Shown here: piece by piece, positions 1-12,385 of the stretch
How the letters are laid out: each line of letters opens with the position of its first letter
How positions within the stretch are numbered: position 1 is the stretch's first letter
Assembly: GCA_964035545.1 (NCBI GenBank)
Contig: CAXIUT010000183.1
Location: 248,001 to 312,000 of the forward strand
Source: Bugula neritina
Taxonomy: Eukaryota > Bryozoa > Gymnolaemata > Cheilostomatida > Bugulidae
DNA: 64,000 nt
Reading direction: 5' to 3'
Made by a program: the position numbers and the translations under genes
The notes under the pieces: generated by a model
Told to the model about the DNA's origin: nothing
What the model saw: the letters and a program-made list of their open reading frames with translations, nothing else
Databases searched by the model: none

Positions 1-1053
1 CATTGAAATATACTGCAACATAACTAAATATACGGTAATATACCGAAAAAAAAACTGTAACAGATTGAAAAATTCTGCAACATACTGAAATACACTGCAA
101 CCCACTGAAATACATCGCAAAATACTACAACATACTGAAATACACAGTAACATATTGAAATACACTGCAACACATTGAAATATACTGCAACATACCTAAA
201 TATACGGTAATATACTGAAATATACTGTAACACATTGAAAAATACTGCAAGATAATGAAATATACTGTGACACATTGCAATATACTGTAACATACTGAAA
301 TATGCTCAAGCACACTGAAATACACTGCACCTCACTGAAATATACTGCAACATACTGAAATACACTGCAACATCCTACAACATACTGAAATACACTGCAA
401 CATATTGAAAGACACTGCAAGACAATGAAATATACTGCAACATACCAAAATACATGGTAAACTACTGAAATATATTTTAACACATTGAAAAATACTGCAA
501 CATACTGAAATATACTGTAACACACTGAAATATACTGCAACATACTGAAATACACTGCAACATATTGAAAGACACTGCAAGACAATGAAATATACTGCAG
601 AATACTGAAATATACTGTAACACACTGAAATATACTGCAACATACTGAAATACACTGCTACATACTGAAATATACGGCAACATACTGCAACATACTGAAA
701 TACACTGTAACATACTGAAATACACTGTAACAAACTACAACATATTGAAATACACTGCAACACATTGAAATATACTGCAACATACCTAAATATCCGGTAA
801 TATATTGAAATATACTGTAACACATTGAAAAATACTGCAACATACTGAAATACACTGCAACCCACTGAAATACATCGCAAAAGACTACAACATACTGAAA
901 TATACTGTAACACACTGAAATAAACTGCAACATACTGAAATACACTGAAACATACTGAAATAAACTGCAACATACCAAAATATATGGTAAACTACTGAAA
1001 TATACTGTAACACACTGAAAAATACTGCAACATACTGAAATATACTGCGACAC
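1..1053. repeat. Satellite array, 20-bp monomer (5' block)
   Basis: Continuous tandem satellite. Two 10-bp half-monomers, TGAAATA-type and TGCAACA-type, alternate, each carrying ACTG or ATTG at the same position. Variant monomers include an ACCG plus nine-A tract at 43-54 followed by CTGTAACAGATTG, the CATCCTACAAC monomer near 371, and GGTAAACTACTG near 447 and 987. The block ends inside the common monomer pair ACTGCGACAC / ATTGCAATAT, which is split by MITE copy 1. Minus-strand open frames here (up to 213 codons) read as permutations of LQYISVCCSIFQ and are explained by the absence of stops in the repeat. No gene is seen. Confidence 0.97.
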
Positions 1054-1288
1054 CACAGGATAGTTAAGGGCAACCTTTTAGCTGCAACTGCCTTGCTGAG
1101 GTTTGCATTGTAATCATATAAGAATTCAGTACCAGTAAAATAAAATCTCACCTAATTGTGCTAGAGTCAAAATTTAAAAACTATATTGTAGATCTTCTTT
1201 TTCTCCAGTGTAAGTTTTTTGGAAATTTCAATTTTCATTTTTTTTGCGAAGTTATAGACAAAAAACTGCCGAATTTTGGCCAATTTGC

Positions 1289-1308
1289 CTGAAAAGCTGA
1301 CTTTTCAG
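1289..1308. repeat. 8-bp stem, 4-nt loop inverted repeat in the MITE
   Basis: CTGAAAAG at 1289-1296 is followed by the loop CTGA and the exact reverse complement CTTTTCAG at 1301-1308. The same hairpin is at 12622-12641 in copy 2 and is present in the other copies. It lies immediately before the second CAGTACCAGTAAAAT internal repeat. Function is unknown. Confidence 0.75.
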
Positions 1309-1316
1309 TACCAGTA

Positions 1317-1381
1317 AAATATCTCAGCAGCAAAGCATGATATCTGAATAAAAATTGCACTGCTGGAATCCTGAGATATTT
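1317..1381. repeat. 65-bp imperfect foldback in the MITE
   Basis: AAATATCTCAG (1317-1327) pairs with CTGAGATATTT (1371-1381) without mismatch, and CAGCA just inside the left arm pairs with TGCTG inside the right arm across a GAATC bulge. Copy 2 has it at 12650-12714. A foldback within a non-coding element could shape single-stranded DNA or a transcript; that is inference. Confidence 0.75.
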
Positions 1382-3653
1382 CTCCAGTGTAAGTTTTTTT
1401 CTTTTTTCAATAACTCTGCTAGATTGCTCATAAATTGGTGATTTATACACTGAAAATGCCATATTTTCTCATAAGAAACTAGCAGCGCGCAGCACTTCAC
1501 GCTTCACTGAGCACGTAGGGATGAGAAGATATTGGCGCCTACATAATAATTACAGGCTAGCTAACTGGCAGGCTATAATGAATAGCTTGCTTTGTACTTT
1601 GTTTATGTAGCACCAATAATGGAATGTTGATAGATAACGCAGCCCTAACGAAGGTTGCTGCTTATTGGTTGTAGTTTAATCTTAGGCTAAACAATTACAA
1701 GTAGGCAACACGCATGCCACCCGCAGAGCAATATTATTCAAGAACCTGAACTACATTTTGAGAGAAATTTATGATATTCTTAGTGAGGATGCCCTTAACT
1801 ATCCTGTGACATTGCAATATACTGCAACATACCAAAATATATGGTAAACTACTGAAATATACTTTAACACATTGAAAAATACTGCAACATACTAAAATAT
1901 ACCGTAACACACTGCAAGATACTGCAGCATTCCGAAATACACTGTAACATACTGAAACACACTGCAACATACTGCATTATACTGACAAACACTGGAACAT
2001 ATTGAAATACACTGCAACATCCTACAACATGCTGAAATACACTGTAACATATTGAAATACACTGCAACACAATGAAATATACTGCAACATACCAAAATAT
2101 ATGGTAAACTACTGAAATATACTTTAACACATTGAAAAATACTGCAACATACTGAAATATACTGTAACACACTGAAATATACTGCAACATACTGAAATAC
2201 ACTGTAACATACTGAAATAAACTGTAACATACTGAAATACACTGCAACATCCTACAACATACTGAATTACACTGTAACATTGTGAAATACACTGCAACAC
2301 ATTGAAAAATACTGCAACATACCGAAATATACGGTAAACTATTGAATTATACTGTAACACATTGAAAAATACTGAAACACACTGAAATATACTCTGACAC
2401 AATGCAATATACTGTAACATACTGAAATATGCTGTAGCACACTGAAATACACTGCAACTCACTGAAATATACTACAACATACTGAAAAACACTGTAACAT
2501 ATTGAAACATACTGCAACATACTACAACATATTGAAATACACTGCAACACATTGAAATATACTGCAACATACCTAAATATCCGGTAATATACTGAAATAT
2601 ACTGTAACACATTGAAAAATACTACAACATACTGAAATACACTGTAACATATTGAAATACACTGCAACACATTGAAATATACTGCAACCTATAGAAATAT
2701 ATGGTAAACTACTGAAATATACTGTAACACATTGAAAAATACTGCAACATACTGAAACATACTGCGACACATTGCAATATACAGTAACATACTGAAACAT
2801 GCTGTAGCACACTGAAATAGACTGCAGCTCACTGAAATATACTGCATCATACTGAAATACACTGCTACATACTGAAATATACTGCAACATACTGCAACAT
2901 ACTGAAATACACTGTAACATACTGAAATACACTGCAACAAACTACAACATATTGAAATACACTGCAACACACTGAAATATACTGCAACATACCTAAATAT
3001 ACGGTAATATACCGAAAAAAAAACTGTAACAGATTGAAAAATTCTGCAACATACTGAAATAAACTGCAACACACTGAAATACAGCGCAAAATACTACAAC
3101 ATACTGAAATACACTGTAACGTATTGAAATACACTGCAACACTTTGAAATATACTGCAACATACCGAAATATATGGTAAACTACTAAAATATACTGTAAC
3201 ACTTTGAAAAATTGTGCAACACACTGAAATATACTCTGACACATTGCAATATACTGTAACATACTGAAATATGCTGTAGCACACTGAAATACATTGCAAC
3301 TCACTGAAATATACTGCAACATACTGAAATACACTGTAACATATTGAAAAATACTGCAACATACTGCAACATACTGAAATACACTGTAACATACTGAAAT
3401 ACATTGCAAAATACTACAACATACTGAAATACACTGTAACACATTGAAATATACTACAACATACCTAAATATCCGGTAATATACTGAAATATACTGTAAC
3501 ACATTGAAAAATACTGCAACATACTGAAATACACTGCAACCCACTGAAATACATCGCAAAATACTACAACATACTGAAATACACTGTAACATATTGAAAT
3601 ACACTGCAACACATTGAAATATACTGCAACCTACAGAAATAGGTGGTAAACTA

Positions 3654-6600
3654 CTGAAATATACTGTAACACATTGAAAAATACTGCAACATACTGAAAT
3701 ATACTGCGACACATTGCAATATACTGTAACATACTGAAATATGCTCTAGCACACTGAAATACACTGCAACCCACTGAAATATACTGCAACATACGGAAAT
3801 ACACTGCAACACATTGAAATACACTGCAACATACCAAAATAAATGGTAAACTACTGAAATATACTTTAACACATTGAAAAATACTGCAACATACTGAAAT
3901 ATACTGTAACACACTAAAATATACTGCAACATACTGAAATACACTGTAACATACTGAAATAAACTGCAACATACTGAAGTACACTACAACATCCTACAAC
4001 ATACTGAAATACAATGTAACATATTGAAACACACTGCAACACATTGAAAAATACTGCAAGATACTGAAATATACTGTGACACTTTGCAATATACTGTAAC
4101 ATACTGAAATATGCTCAAGCACACTGAAATACACTGCACCTCACTGAAGCATACTGCAACATACTGAAATACACTGCAACATCCTACAACATACTGAAAT
4201 ACACTGCAACATATTGAAAGACACTGCAAGACAATGAAATATACTGCAACATACTGAAATATACTGTAACACACTGAAATATACTGCAACATACTGAAAT
4301 ACACTGCTACATACTGAAATATACTGCAACATACTGCAACATACTGAAATACACGGTAACATACTGAAATACACTGCAACAAACTACAACATATTGAAAT
4401 ACACTGCAACACATTGAAATATACTGCAATATACCAATATATATGGTAAACTGCTGAAATATACTTTAACACATTGAAAAATACTGCAACATACTGAAAT
4501 ATACTGTAAGACACTGAAATATACTGCAACATACTGAAATACACTGCTAGATACTGAAATATACTGCAACATACTGCAACAATCTGAAATACACTGTAAC
4601 ATACTGAAATACACTGCAACAAACTACAACATATTGAAATACACTGCAACACATTGAAATATACTGCAACATGCCTAAATATACGGTAATATACCGAAAA
4701 AAAAACTGTGACAGATTGAAAAATTCCGCAACATACTGAAATAAACTGCAACACACTGAAATACACCACAAAATACTACCACATACTGAAATACACTGTA
4801 ACATATTGAAATACACTGCAACACTTTGAAATATACTGCAACATACCGAAATATAGGGTAAACTACTAAAATATACTGTAACACTTTGAAAAACAGTGCA
4901 ACATACTGAAATATACTGCGACACTTTGCAATGTACTGTAACATACTGAAATATGCTGTAGCACACTGAAATACACTGCAACTCACTGAAATATACTGCA
5001 ACATATTGAAATACACTGCAACATCCTACAACATGCTAAAATACACTGTAACATATTGAAATACCGTACAACACATTGAAATATACTGCAACATACCGGA
5101 ATATATGGTAAAGTACTGAAATATACTGTAACACACTGAAAAATACTGCAACATACTGAAATATACTGCGACACATTGCAATATACTGCAACATACCAAA
5201 ATATATGGTAAACTACTGAAATATACTTTAACACATTGAAAAATACTGCAACATACTGAAATATACTGTAACATATTGAAATACACTGCAACACTTTGAA
5301 ATATACTGCAACATACCGAAATATATGGTAAACTACTAAAATATACTGTAACACACTGAAAAATACTGCAACATACTGAAATATACTGCGACACATTGCA
5401 ATATACTGCAACATACCAAAATATATGGTAAACTACTGAAATATACTTTAACACATTGAAAAATACTGCAACATACTGAAATACACTGTAACATATTGAA
5501 ATACACTGCAACACTTTGAAATATACTGCAACATACCGAAATATATGGTAAACTACTAAAATATACTGTAACACTTTGAAAAACAGTGCAACATACTGAA
5601 ATATACTGCGACACTTTGCAATGTACTGTAACATACTGAAATATGCTGTAGCACACTGAAATACACTGCAACTCACTGAAATATACTGCAACATATTGAA
5701 ATACACTGCAACATCCTACAACATGCTAAAATACACGGTAACATATTGAAATACAGTACAACACATTGAAATATACTGCAACATACCGGAATATATGGTA
5801 AAGTACTGAAATATACTGTAACACACTGAAAAACACTGCAACATACTGAAATATACTGCGACACATTGCAATATACTGCAACATACCAAAATATATGGTA
5901 AACTACTGATATATACTTTAACACATTGAAAAATACGGCAACATACTGAAATATACTGTAACACACTGAAATATACTGCAACATACTGAAATACACTGTA
6001 ACATACTGAGATAAACTGCAACATACGAAAATATATGGTAAACTACTGAAATATAATTTAACACATTGAAAAATCCTGCAACATACTAAAATATACTGTA
6101 ACACACTGCAAGATACTGCAACATACTGAAATACACTGTAACATACTGAGATAAACTGCAACATACGAAAATATATGGTAAACTACTGAAATATAATTTA
6201 ACACATTGAAAAATCCTGCAACATACTAAAATACACTGTAACACACTGCAAGATACTGCAACATACCGAAATACACTGTAACATAATGAAACACACTGCA
6301 ACATACTGCATTATACTGACATACACTGGAACATATTGAAATACACTGCAACATCCTACAACATGGTGAAATACACTGTAACATATTGAAATACACTGCA
6401 ACAGATTGAAAAATACTGCAACATACAGAAATATATGGTAAACTATTGAATTATACTGTAACACATTGAAAAATACTGAAACACACTGAAATATACTCTG
6501 ACACAATGCAAAATACTGTAACATACTGAAATATGCTGTAGCACACTGAAATACACTGCAACTCACTGAAATATACTGCAACATACTGAAAAACACTGTA

Positions 6601-6915
6601 ACATATTGAGACATACTGCAACATACTGCAACATACTGAAATACACTGTAACATACTGAAATACATTGCAAAATACTGCAACATATTGAAATACACTGCA
6701 ACACATTGAAATATACTGCAACATACCTAAATATCCGGTAATATACTGAGATATACTGTAACACATTGAAAAATACTGCAACATACTGAAATACACTGCA
6801 ACCCACTGAAATACATCGCAAAAGACTACAACATACTGAAATACACTGTAACATATTGAAATACACTGCAACACATTGAAATATACTGCAACCTATAGAA
6901 ATATATGGTAAACTA
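3654..6915. repeat. Higher-order unit, 3,262 bp, first copy
   Basis: Sequence in this interval recurs 3,262 bp downstream with few differences. Matching marker monomers include GCTCTAGCAC (3743 and 7005), CTCACTGAAGCATACTG / CTCACTGAAACATACTG (4141 and 7403), and the nine-A tract (4697 and 7959). Weaker similarity at the same offset extends left of 3654 to about 3180, which suggests an older layer of the same duplication. The interval includes a run of alternating ACCGAAATATATGGTAAAC and ACCAAAATATATGGTAAAC monomers between 5090 and 5560. Confidence 0.85.
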
Positions 6916-9652
6916 CTGAAATATACTGTAACACATTGAAAAATACTGCAACATACTGAAACATACTGCGACACATTGCAATATACTGTAACATACTGAA
7001 ATATGCTCTAGCACACTGAAATACACTGCAACCCACTGAAATATACTGCAACATACGGAAATACACTGCAACACATTGAAATACACTGCAACATACCAAA
7101 ATAAATGGTAAACTACTGAAATATACTTTAACACATTGAAAAATACTGCAACATACTGAAATATACTGTAACACACTAAAATATACTGCAACATACTGAA
7201 ATACACTGTAACATACTGAAATAAACTGCAACATACTGAAGTACACTACAACATCCTACAACATACTGAAATACAATGTAACATATTGAAACACACTGCA
7301 ACACATTGAAAAATACTGCAAGATACTGAAATATACTGTGACACTTTGCAATATACTGTAACATACTGAAATATGCTCAAGCACACTGAAATACACTGCA
7401 CCTCACTGAAACATACTGCAACATACTGAAATACACTGCAACATCCTACAACATACTGAAATACACTGCAACATATTGAAAGACACTGCAAGACAATGAA
7501 ATATACTGCAACATACTGAAATATACTGTAACACACTGAAATATACTGCAACATACTGAAATACACTGCTACATACTGAAATATACTGCAACATACTGCA
7601 ACATACTGAAATACACGGTAACATACTGAAATACACTGCAACAAACTACAACATATTGAAATACACTGCAACACATTGAAATATACTGCAATATACCAAT
7701 ATATATGGTAAACTGCTGAAATATACTTTAACACATTGAAAAATACTGCAACATACTGAAATATACTGTAAGACACTGAAATATACTGCAACATACTGAA
7801 ATACACTGCTAGATACTGAAATATACTGCAACATACTGCAACAATCTGAAATACACTGTAACATACTGAAATACACTGCAACAAACTACAACATATTGAA
7901 ATACACTGCAACACATTGAAATATACTGCAACATGCCTAAATATACGGTAATATACCGAAAAAAAAACTGTGACAGATTGAAAAATTCCGCAACATACTG
8001 AAATAAACTGCAACACACTGAAATACACCACAAAATACTACCACATACTGAAATACACTGTAACATATTGAAATACACTGCAACACTTTGAAATATACTG
8101 CAACATACCGAAATATAGGGTAAACTACTAAAATATACTGTAACACTTTGAAAAACAGTGCAACATACTGAAATATACTGCGACACTTTGCAATGTACTG
8201 TAACATACTGAAATATGCTGTAGCACACTGAAATACACTGCAACTCACTGAAATATACTGCAACATATTGAAATACACTGCAACATCCTACAACATGCTA
8301 AAATACACTGTAACATATTGAAATACCGTACAACACATTGAAATATACTGCAACATACCGGAATATATGGTAAAGTACTGAAATATACTGTAACACACTG
8401 AAAAATACTGCAACATACTGAAATATACTGCGACACATTGCAATATACTGCAACATACCAAAATATATGGTAAACTACTGAAATATACTTTAACACATTG
8501 AAAAATACTGCAACATACTGAAATATACTGTAACATATTGAAATACACTGCAACACTTTGAAATATACTGCAACATACCGAAATATATGGTAAACTACTA
8601 AAATATACTGTAACACACTGAAAAATACTGCAACATACTGAAATATACTGCGACACATTGCAATATACTGCAACATACCAAAATATATGGTAAACTACTG
8701 AAATATACTTTAACACATTGAAAAATACTGCAACATACTGAAATACACTGTAACATATTGAAATACACTGCAACATCCTACAACATGCTAAAATACACGG
8801 TAACATATTGAAATACAGTACAACACATTGAAATATACTGCAACATACCGGAATATATGGTAAAGTACTGAAATATACTGTAACACACTGAAAAACACTG
8901 CAACATACTGAAATATACTGCGACACATTGCAATATACTGCAACATACCAAAATATATGGTAAACTACTGATATATACTTTAACACATTGAAAAATACGG
9001 CAACATACTGAAATATACTGTAACACACTGAAATATACTGCAACATACTGAAATACACTGTAACATACTGAGATAAACTGCAACATACGAAAATATATGG
9101 TAAACTACTGAAATATAATTTAACACATTGAAAAATCCTGCAACATACTAAAATATACTGTAACACACTGCAAGATACTGCAACATACTGAAATACACTG
9201 TAACATACTGAGATAAACTGCAACATACGAAATTATATGGTAAACTACTGAAATATAATTTAACACATTGAAAAATCCTGCAACATACTAAAATACACTG
9301 TAACACACTGCAAGATACTGCAACATACCGAAATACACTGTAACATAATGAAACACACTGCAACATACTGCATTATACTGACATACACTGGAACATATTG
9401 AAATACACTGCAACATCCTACAACATGGTGAAATACACTGTAACATATTGAAATACACTGCAACAGATTGAAAAATACTGCAACATACAGAAATATATGG
9501 TAAACTATTGAATTATACTGTAACACATTGAAAAATACTGAAACACACTGAAATATACTCTGACACAATGCAAAATACTGTAACATACTGAAATATGCTG
9601 TAGCACACTGAAATACACTGCAACTCACTGAAATATACTGCAACATACTGAA
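6916..9652. repeat. Higher-order unit, second copy with 200-bp deletion
   Basis: This copy matches the first unit at offset +3262 up to about 8765 and at offset +3062 afterwards (5716 pairs with 8778, 6451 with 9513). It therefore lacks 200 bp, which is ten 20-bp monomers, relative to 5504-5703. Homology stops at about 9652, where this copy turns to AAATTCACTGCAGCATCC while the first continues AAAAACACTGTAAC. Confidence 0.85.
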
Positions 9653-9735
9653 ATTCACTGCAGCATCCTACAACATGCTGAAATACACTGTAACATATTG
9701 AAATACACTGCAACACATTGAAATATACTGCAACA

Positions 9736-9750
9736 TACCGCAATATATGG
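9736..9750. other. Empty MITE target site (site A)
   Basis: The sequence TACCGCAATATATGG is uninterrupted here. In MITE copies 2-7 the same monomer is split as TACCGCAA, element, AATATATGG. The satellite on both sides matches the flanks of copies 4-7 (GCAGCATCCTACAACATGC upstream, ACTGCATCATACTG downstream). This is a pre-insertion site and not an excision scar, because no extra bases remain. Confidence 0.85.
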
Positions 9751-10025
9751 TAAACTACTGAAATAAACTGTAACACATTGAAAAATACTGCATCATACTG
9801 AAATATACTGCGACATAATGCAATATTCTGTAACATACTGAGATATGCTGTAGCACACTGAAATACACTACAACTCACTGAAACATACTGCAACATACTG
9901 AAATACACTGTAACATCCTACAACATACTGAAATACACAGTAACATATTGAAATACACTGCAACACATTGAAATATACTGCAACATACCTAAATATACGG
10001 TAATATACTGAAATATACTGTAACA

Positions 10026-11330
10026 CATTGAAAAATACTGCAAGATACTGAAATATACTGTGACACTTTGCAATATACTGTAACATACTGAAATATGCTC
10101 AAGCACACTGAAATACACTGCACCTCACTGAAACATACTGCAACATACTGAAATACACTGCAACATCCTACAACATACTGAAATACACTGCAACATATTG
10201 AAAGACACTGCAAGACAATGAAATATACTGCAACATACTGAAATATACTGTAACACACTGAAATATACTGCAACATACTGAAATACACTGCTACATACTG
10301 AAATATACTGCAACATACTGCAACATACTGAAATACACGGTAACATACTGAAATACACTGCAACAAACTACAACATATTGAAATACACTGCAACACATTG
10401 AAATATACTGCAATATACCAATATATATGGTAAACTGCTGAAATATACTTTAACACATTGAAAAATACTGCAACATACTGAAATATACTGTAAGACACTG
10501 AAATATACTGCAACATACTGAAATACACTGCTAGATACTGAAATATACTGCAACATACTGCAACAATCTGAAATACACTGTAACATACTGAAATACACTG
10601 CAACAAACTACAACATATTGAAATACACTGCAACACATTGAAATATACTGCAACATGCCTAAATATACGGTAATATACCGAAAAAAAAACTGTGACAGAT
10701 TGAAAAATTCCGCAACATACTGAAATAAACTGCAACACACTGAAATACACCGCAAAATACTACCACATACTGAAATACACTGTAACATATTGAAATACAC
10801 TGCAACACTTTGAAATATACTGCAACATACCGAAATATAGGGTAAACTACTAAAATATACTGTAACACTTTGAAAAACAGTGCAACATACTGAAATATAC
10901 TGCGACACTTTGCAATGTACTGTAACATACTGAAATATGCTGTAGCACACTGAAATACACTGCAACTCACTGAAATATACTGCAACATATTGAAATACAC
11001 TGCAACATCCTACAACATGCTAAAATACACTGTAACATATTGAAATACAGTACAACACATTGAAATATACTGCAACATACCGGAATATATGGTAAAGTAC
11101 TGAAATATACTGTAACACACTGAAAAATACTGCAACATACTGAAATATACTGCGACACATTGCAATATACTGCAACATACCAAAATATATGGTAAACTAC
11201 TGAAATATACTTTAACACATTGAAAAATACTGCAACATACTGAAATATACTGTAACACACTGAAATATACTGCAACATACTGAAATACACTGTAACATAC
11301 TGAAATAAACTGTAACATACTGAAATACAC
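10026..11330. repeat. Third, partial copy of the 3.26-kb unit
   Basis: The interval matches the second unit at offset +2722 (7304 pairs with 10026, 7403 with 10125, 7959 with 10681). It enters this register just before CAAGATACTGAAATATACTG. It carries the nine-A tract at 10681-10689. The segment from about 4042 to 5100 is thus present three times within 7 kb. Confidence 0.8.
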
Positions 11331-11660
11331 TGCAACATCCTACAACATGCTAAAATACACTGTAACATATTGAAATACAGTACAACACATTGAAATATAC
11401 TGCAACATACCGGAATATATGGTAAAGTACTGAAATATACTGTAACACACTGAAAAACACTGCAACATACTGAAATATACTGCGACACATTGCAATATAC
11501 TGCAACATACCAAAATATATGGTAAACTACTGAAATATACTTTAACACATTGAAAAATACTGCAACATACTGAAATATACTGTAACACACTGAAATATAC
11601 TGCAACATACTGAAATACACTGTAACATACTGAGATAAACTGCAACATACGAAAATATAT
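11001..11660. repeat. 330-bp tandem pair
   Basis: Two adjacent copies with a 330-bp offset, marked by CATCCTACAACATGCTAAAA at 11007 and 11337. The second copy has GAAAAACACTG where the first has GAAAAATACTG, and GAGATAAACTGC where the first has GAAATAAACTGT. The pair recurs in array A (near 14408 and 14740), where one extra A in the second copy makes the offset 331. Confidence 0.8.
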
Positions 11661-12385
11661 GGTAAACTACTGAAATATAATTTAACACATTGAAAAATCC
11701 TGCAACATACTAAAATATACTGTAACACACTGCAAGATACTGCAACATACCGAAATGCACTGTAACATAGTGAAACACACTGCAACATACTGCATTATAC
11801 TGACATACACTGGAACATATTGAAATATACTGCAACATACCTAAATATCCGGTAATATACTGAAATATACTGTAACACATTGAAAAATACTGCAACATAC
11901 TGAAATACACTGCAACCCACTGAAATACATCGCAAAAGACTACAACATACTGAAATACACTGAAACACACTGAAATATACTCTGACACAATGCAAAATAC
12001 TGTAACATACTGAAATATGCTGTAGCACACTGAAATACACTGCAACTCACTGAAATATACTGCAACATACTGAAAAACACTGTAACATATTGAGACATAC
12101 TGCAACATACTGCAACATACTGAAATACACTGTAACATACTGAAATACATTGCAAAATACTGCAACATATTGAAATACACTGCAACACATTGAAATATAC
12201 TGCAACATACCTAAATATCCGGTAATATACTGAGATATACTGTAACACATTGAAAAATACTGCAACATACTGAAATACACTGCAACCCACTGAAATACAT
12301 CGCAAAAGACTACAACATACTGAAATACACTGTAACATATTGAAATACACTGCAACACATTGAAATATACTGCAACATACCGCAA

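Larger units (their letters stand above)
1127..1400. repeat. Internal direct repeat of the MITE
   Basis: The motif CAGTACCAGTAAAAT occurs at 1127 and again at 1306, and TCTCCAGTGTAAGTTTTTT occurs at 1202 and again at 1381. Both pairs have a 179-bp offset, so the MITE core contains a diverged tandem duplication rather than two chance matches. In copy 2 the same anchors are 12459 and 12639 (180-bp offset, because of one extra T in between). All copies carry it, so it predates the spread of the element. Confidence 0.85.
1054..1808. mobile_element. MITE copy 1 (755 bp, independent insertion)
   Basis: Non-satellite island bounded by a perfect 19-bp terminal inverted repeat: CACAGGATAGTTAAGGGCA at 1054-1072 and its reverse complement at 1790-1808. 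Left flank ends GCGACAC and right flank begins ACATTGC. The uninterrupted satellite reads GCGACACATTGC (for example 3706-3717), so AC is duplicated, a 2-bp target-site duplication. Inside are a 179-bp-offset internal repeat and two hairpin-forming inverted repeats. No transposase is encoded, so it is non-autonomous. It differs from copies 2-7 at several bases (GAGCACGTAGG against GAGCATGTAGG, CTAGCTAACTGG against CTAGCTAGCTGG, one T fewer in CAATTTGCC) and sits at another satellite site, so it is a separate insertion. The CAC...GTG ends recall CACTA/CMC-type elements, but the superfamily is not established. Confidence 0.92.
1809..12385. repeat. Satellite array between MITE copies 1 and 2
   Basis: About 10.6 kb of uninterrupted 20-bp-monomer satellite. 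Marker monomers include ACCG plus nine A at 3011-3023, 4693-4705, 7955-7967 and 10677-10689; GGTAAACTACTG; CATCCTACAAC; and ACTGCATTATACTGACA at about 1971, 6310, 9371 and 11790. Larger copies inside it are listed separately: a 3,262-bp unit, its shortened repeat, a third partial copy and a 330-bp tandem pair. From about 9744 to 12385 it matches the satellite between MITE copies 2 and 3 at an offset of 3400-3402. It therefore represents the MITE-free side of the same higher-order unit. No gene is seen. Confidence 0.96.

Noticed and set aside
1-1053. CRISPR array, because of short regular repeats
   Set aside because: There are no unique spacers; repeat and spacing are the same sequence family, and the surrounding sequence is eukaryotic satellite with a MITE.
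1063-1800. piggyBac- or Kolobok-like element inserted at TTAA
   Set aside because: TTAA occurs inside both TIRs, but the bases outside it (CACAGGATAG) are also perfectly inverted and conserved in both independent insertions, so the boundary is CACAGG, not TTAA.
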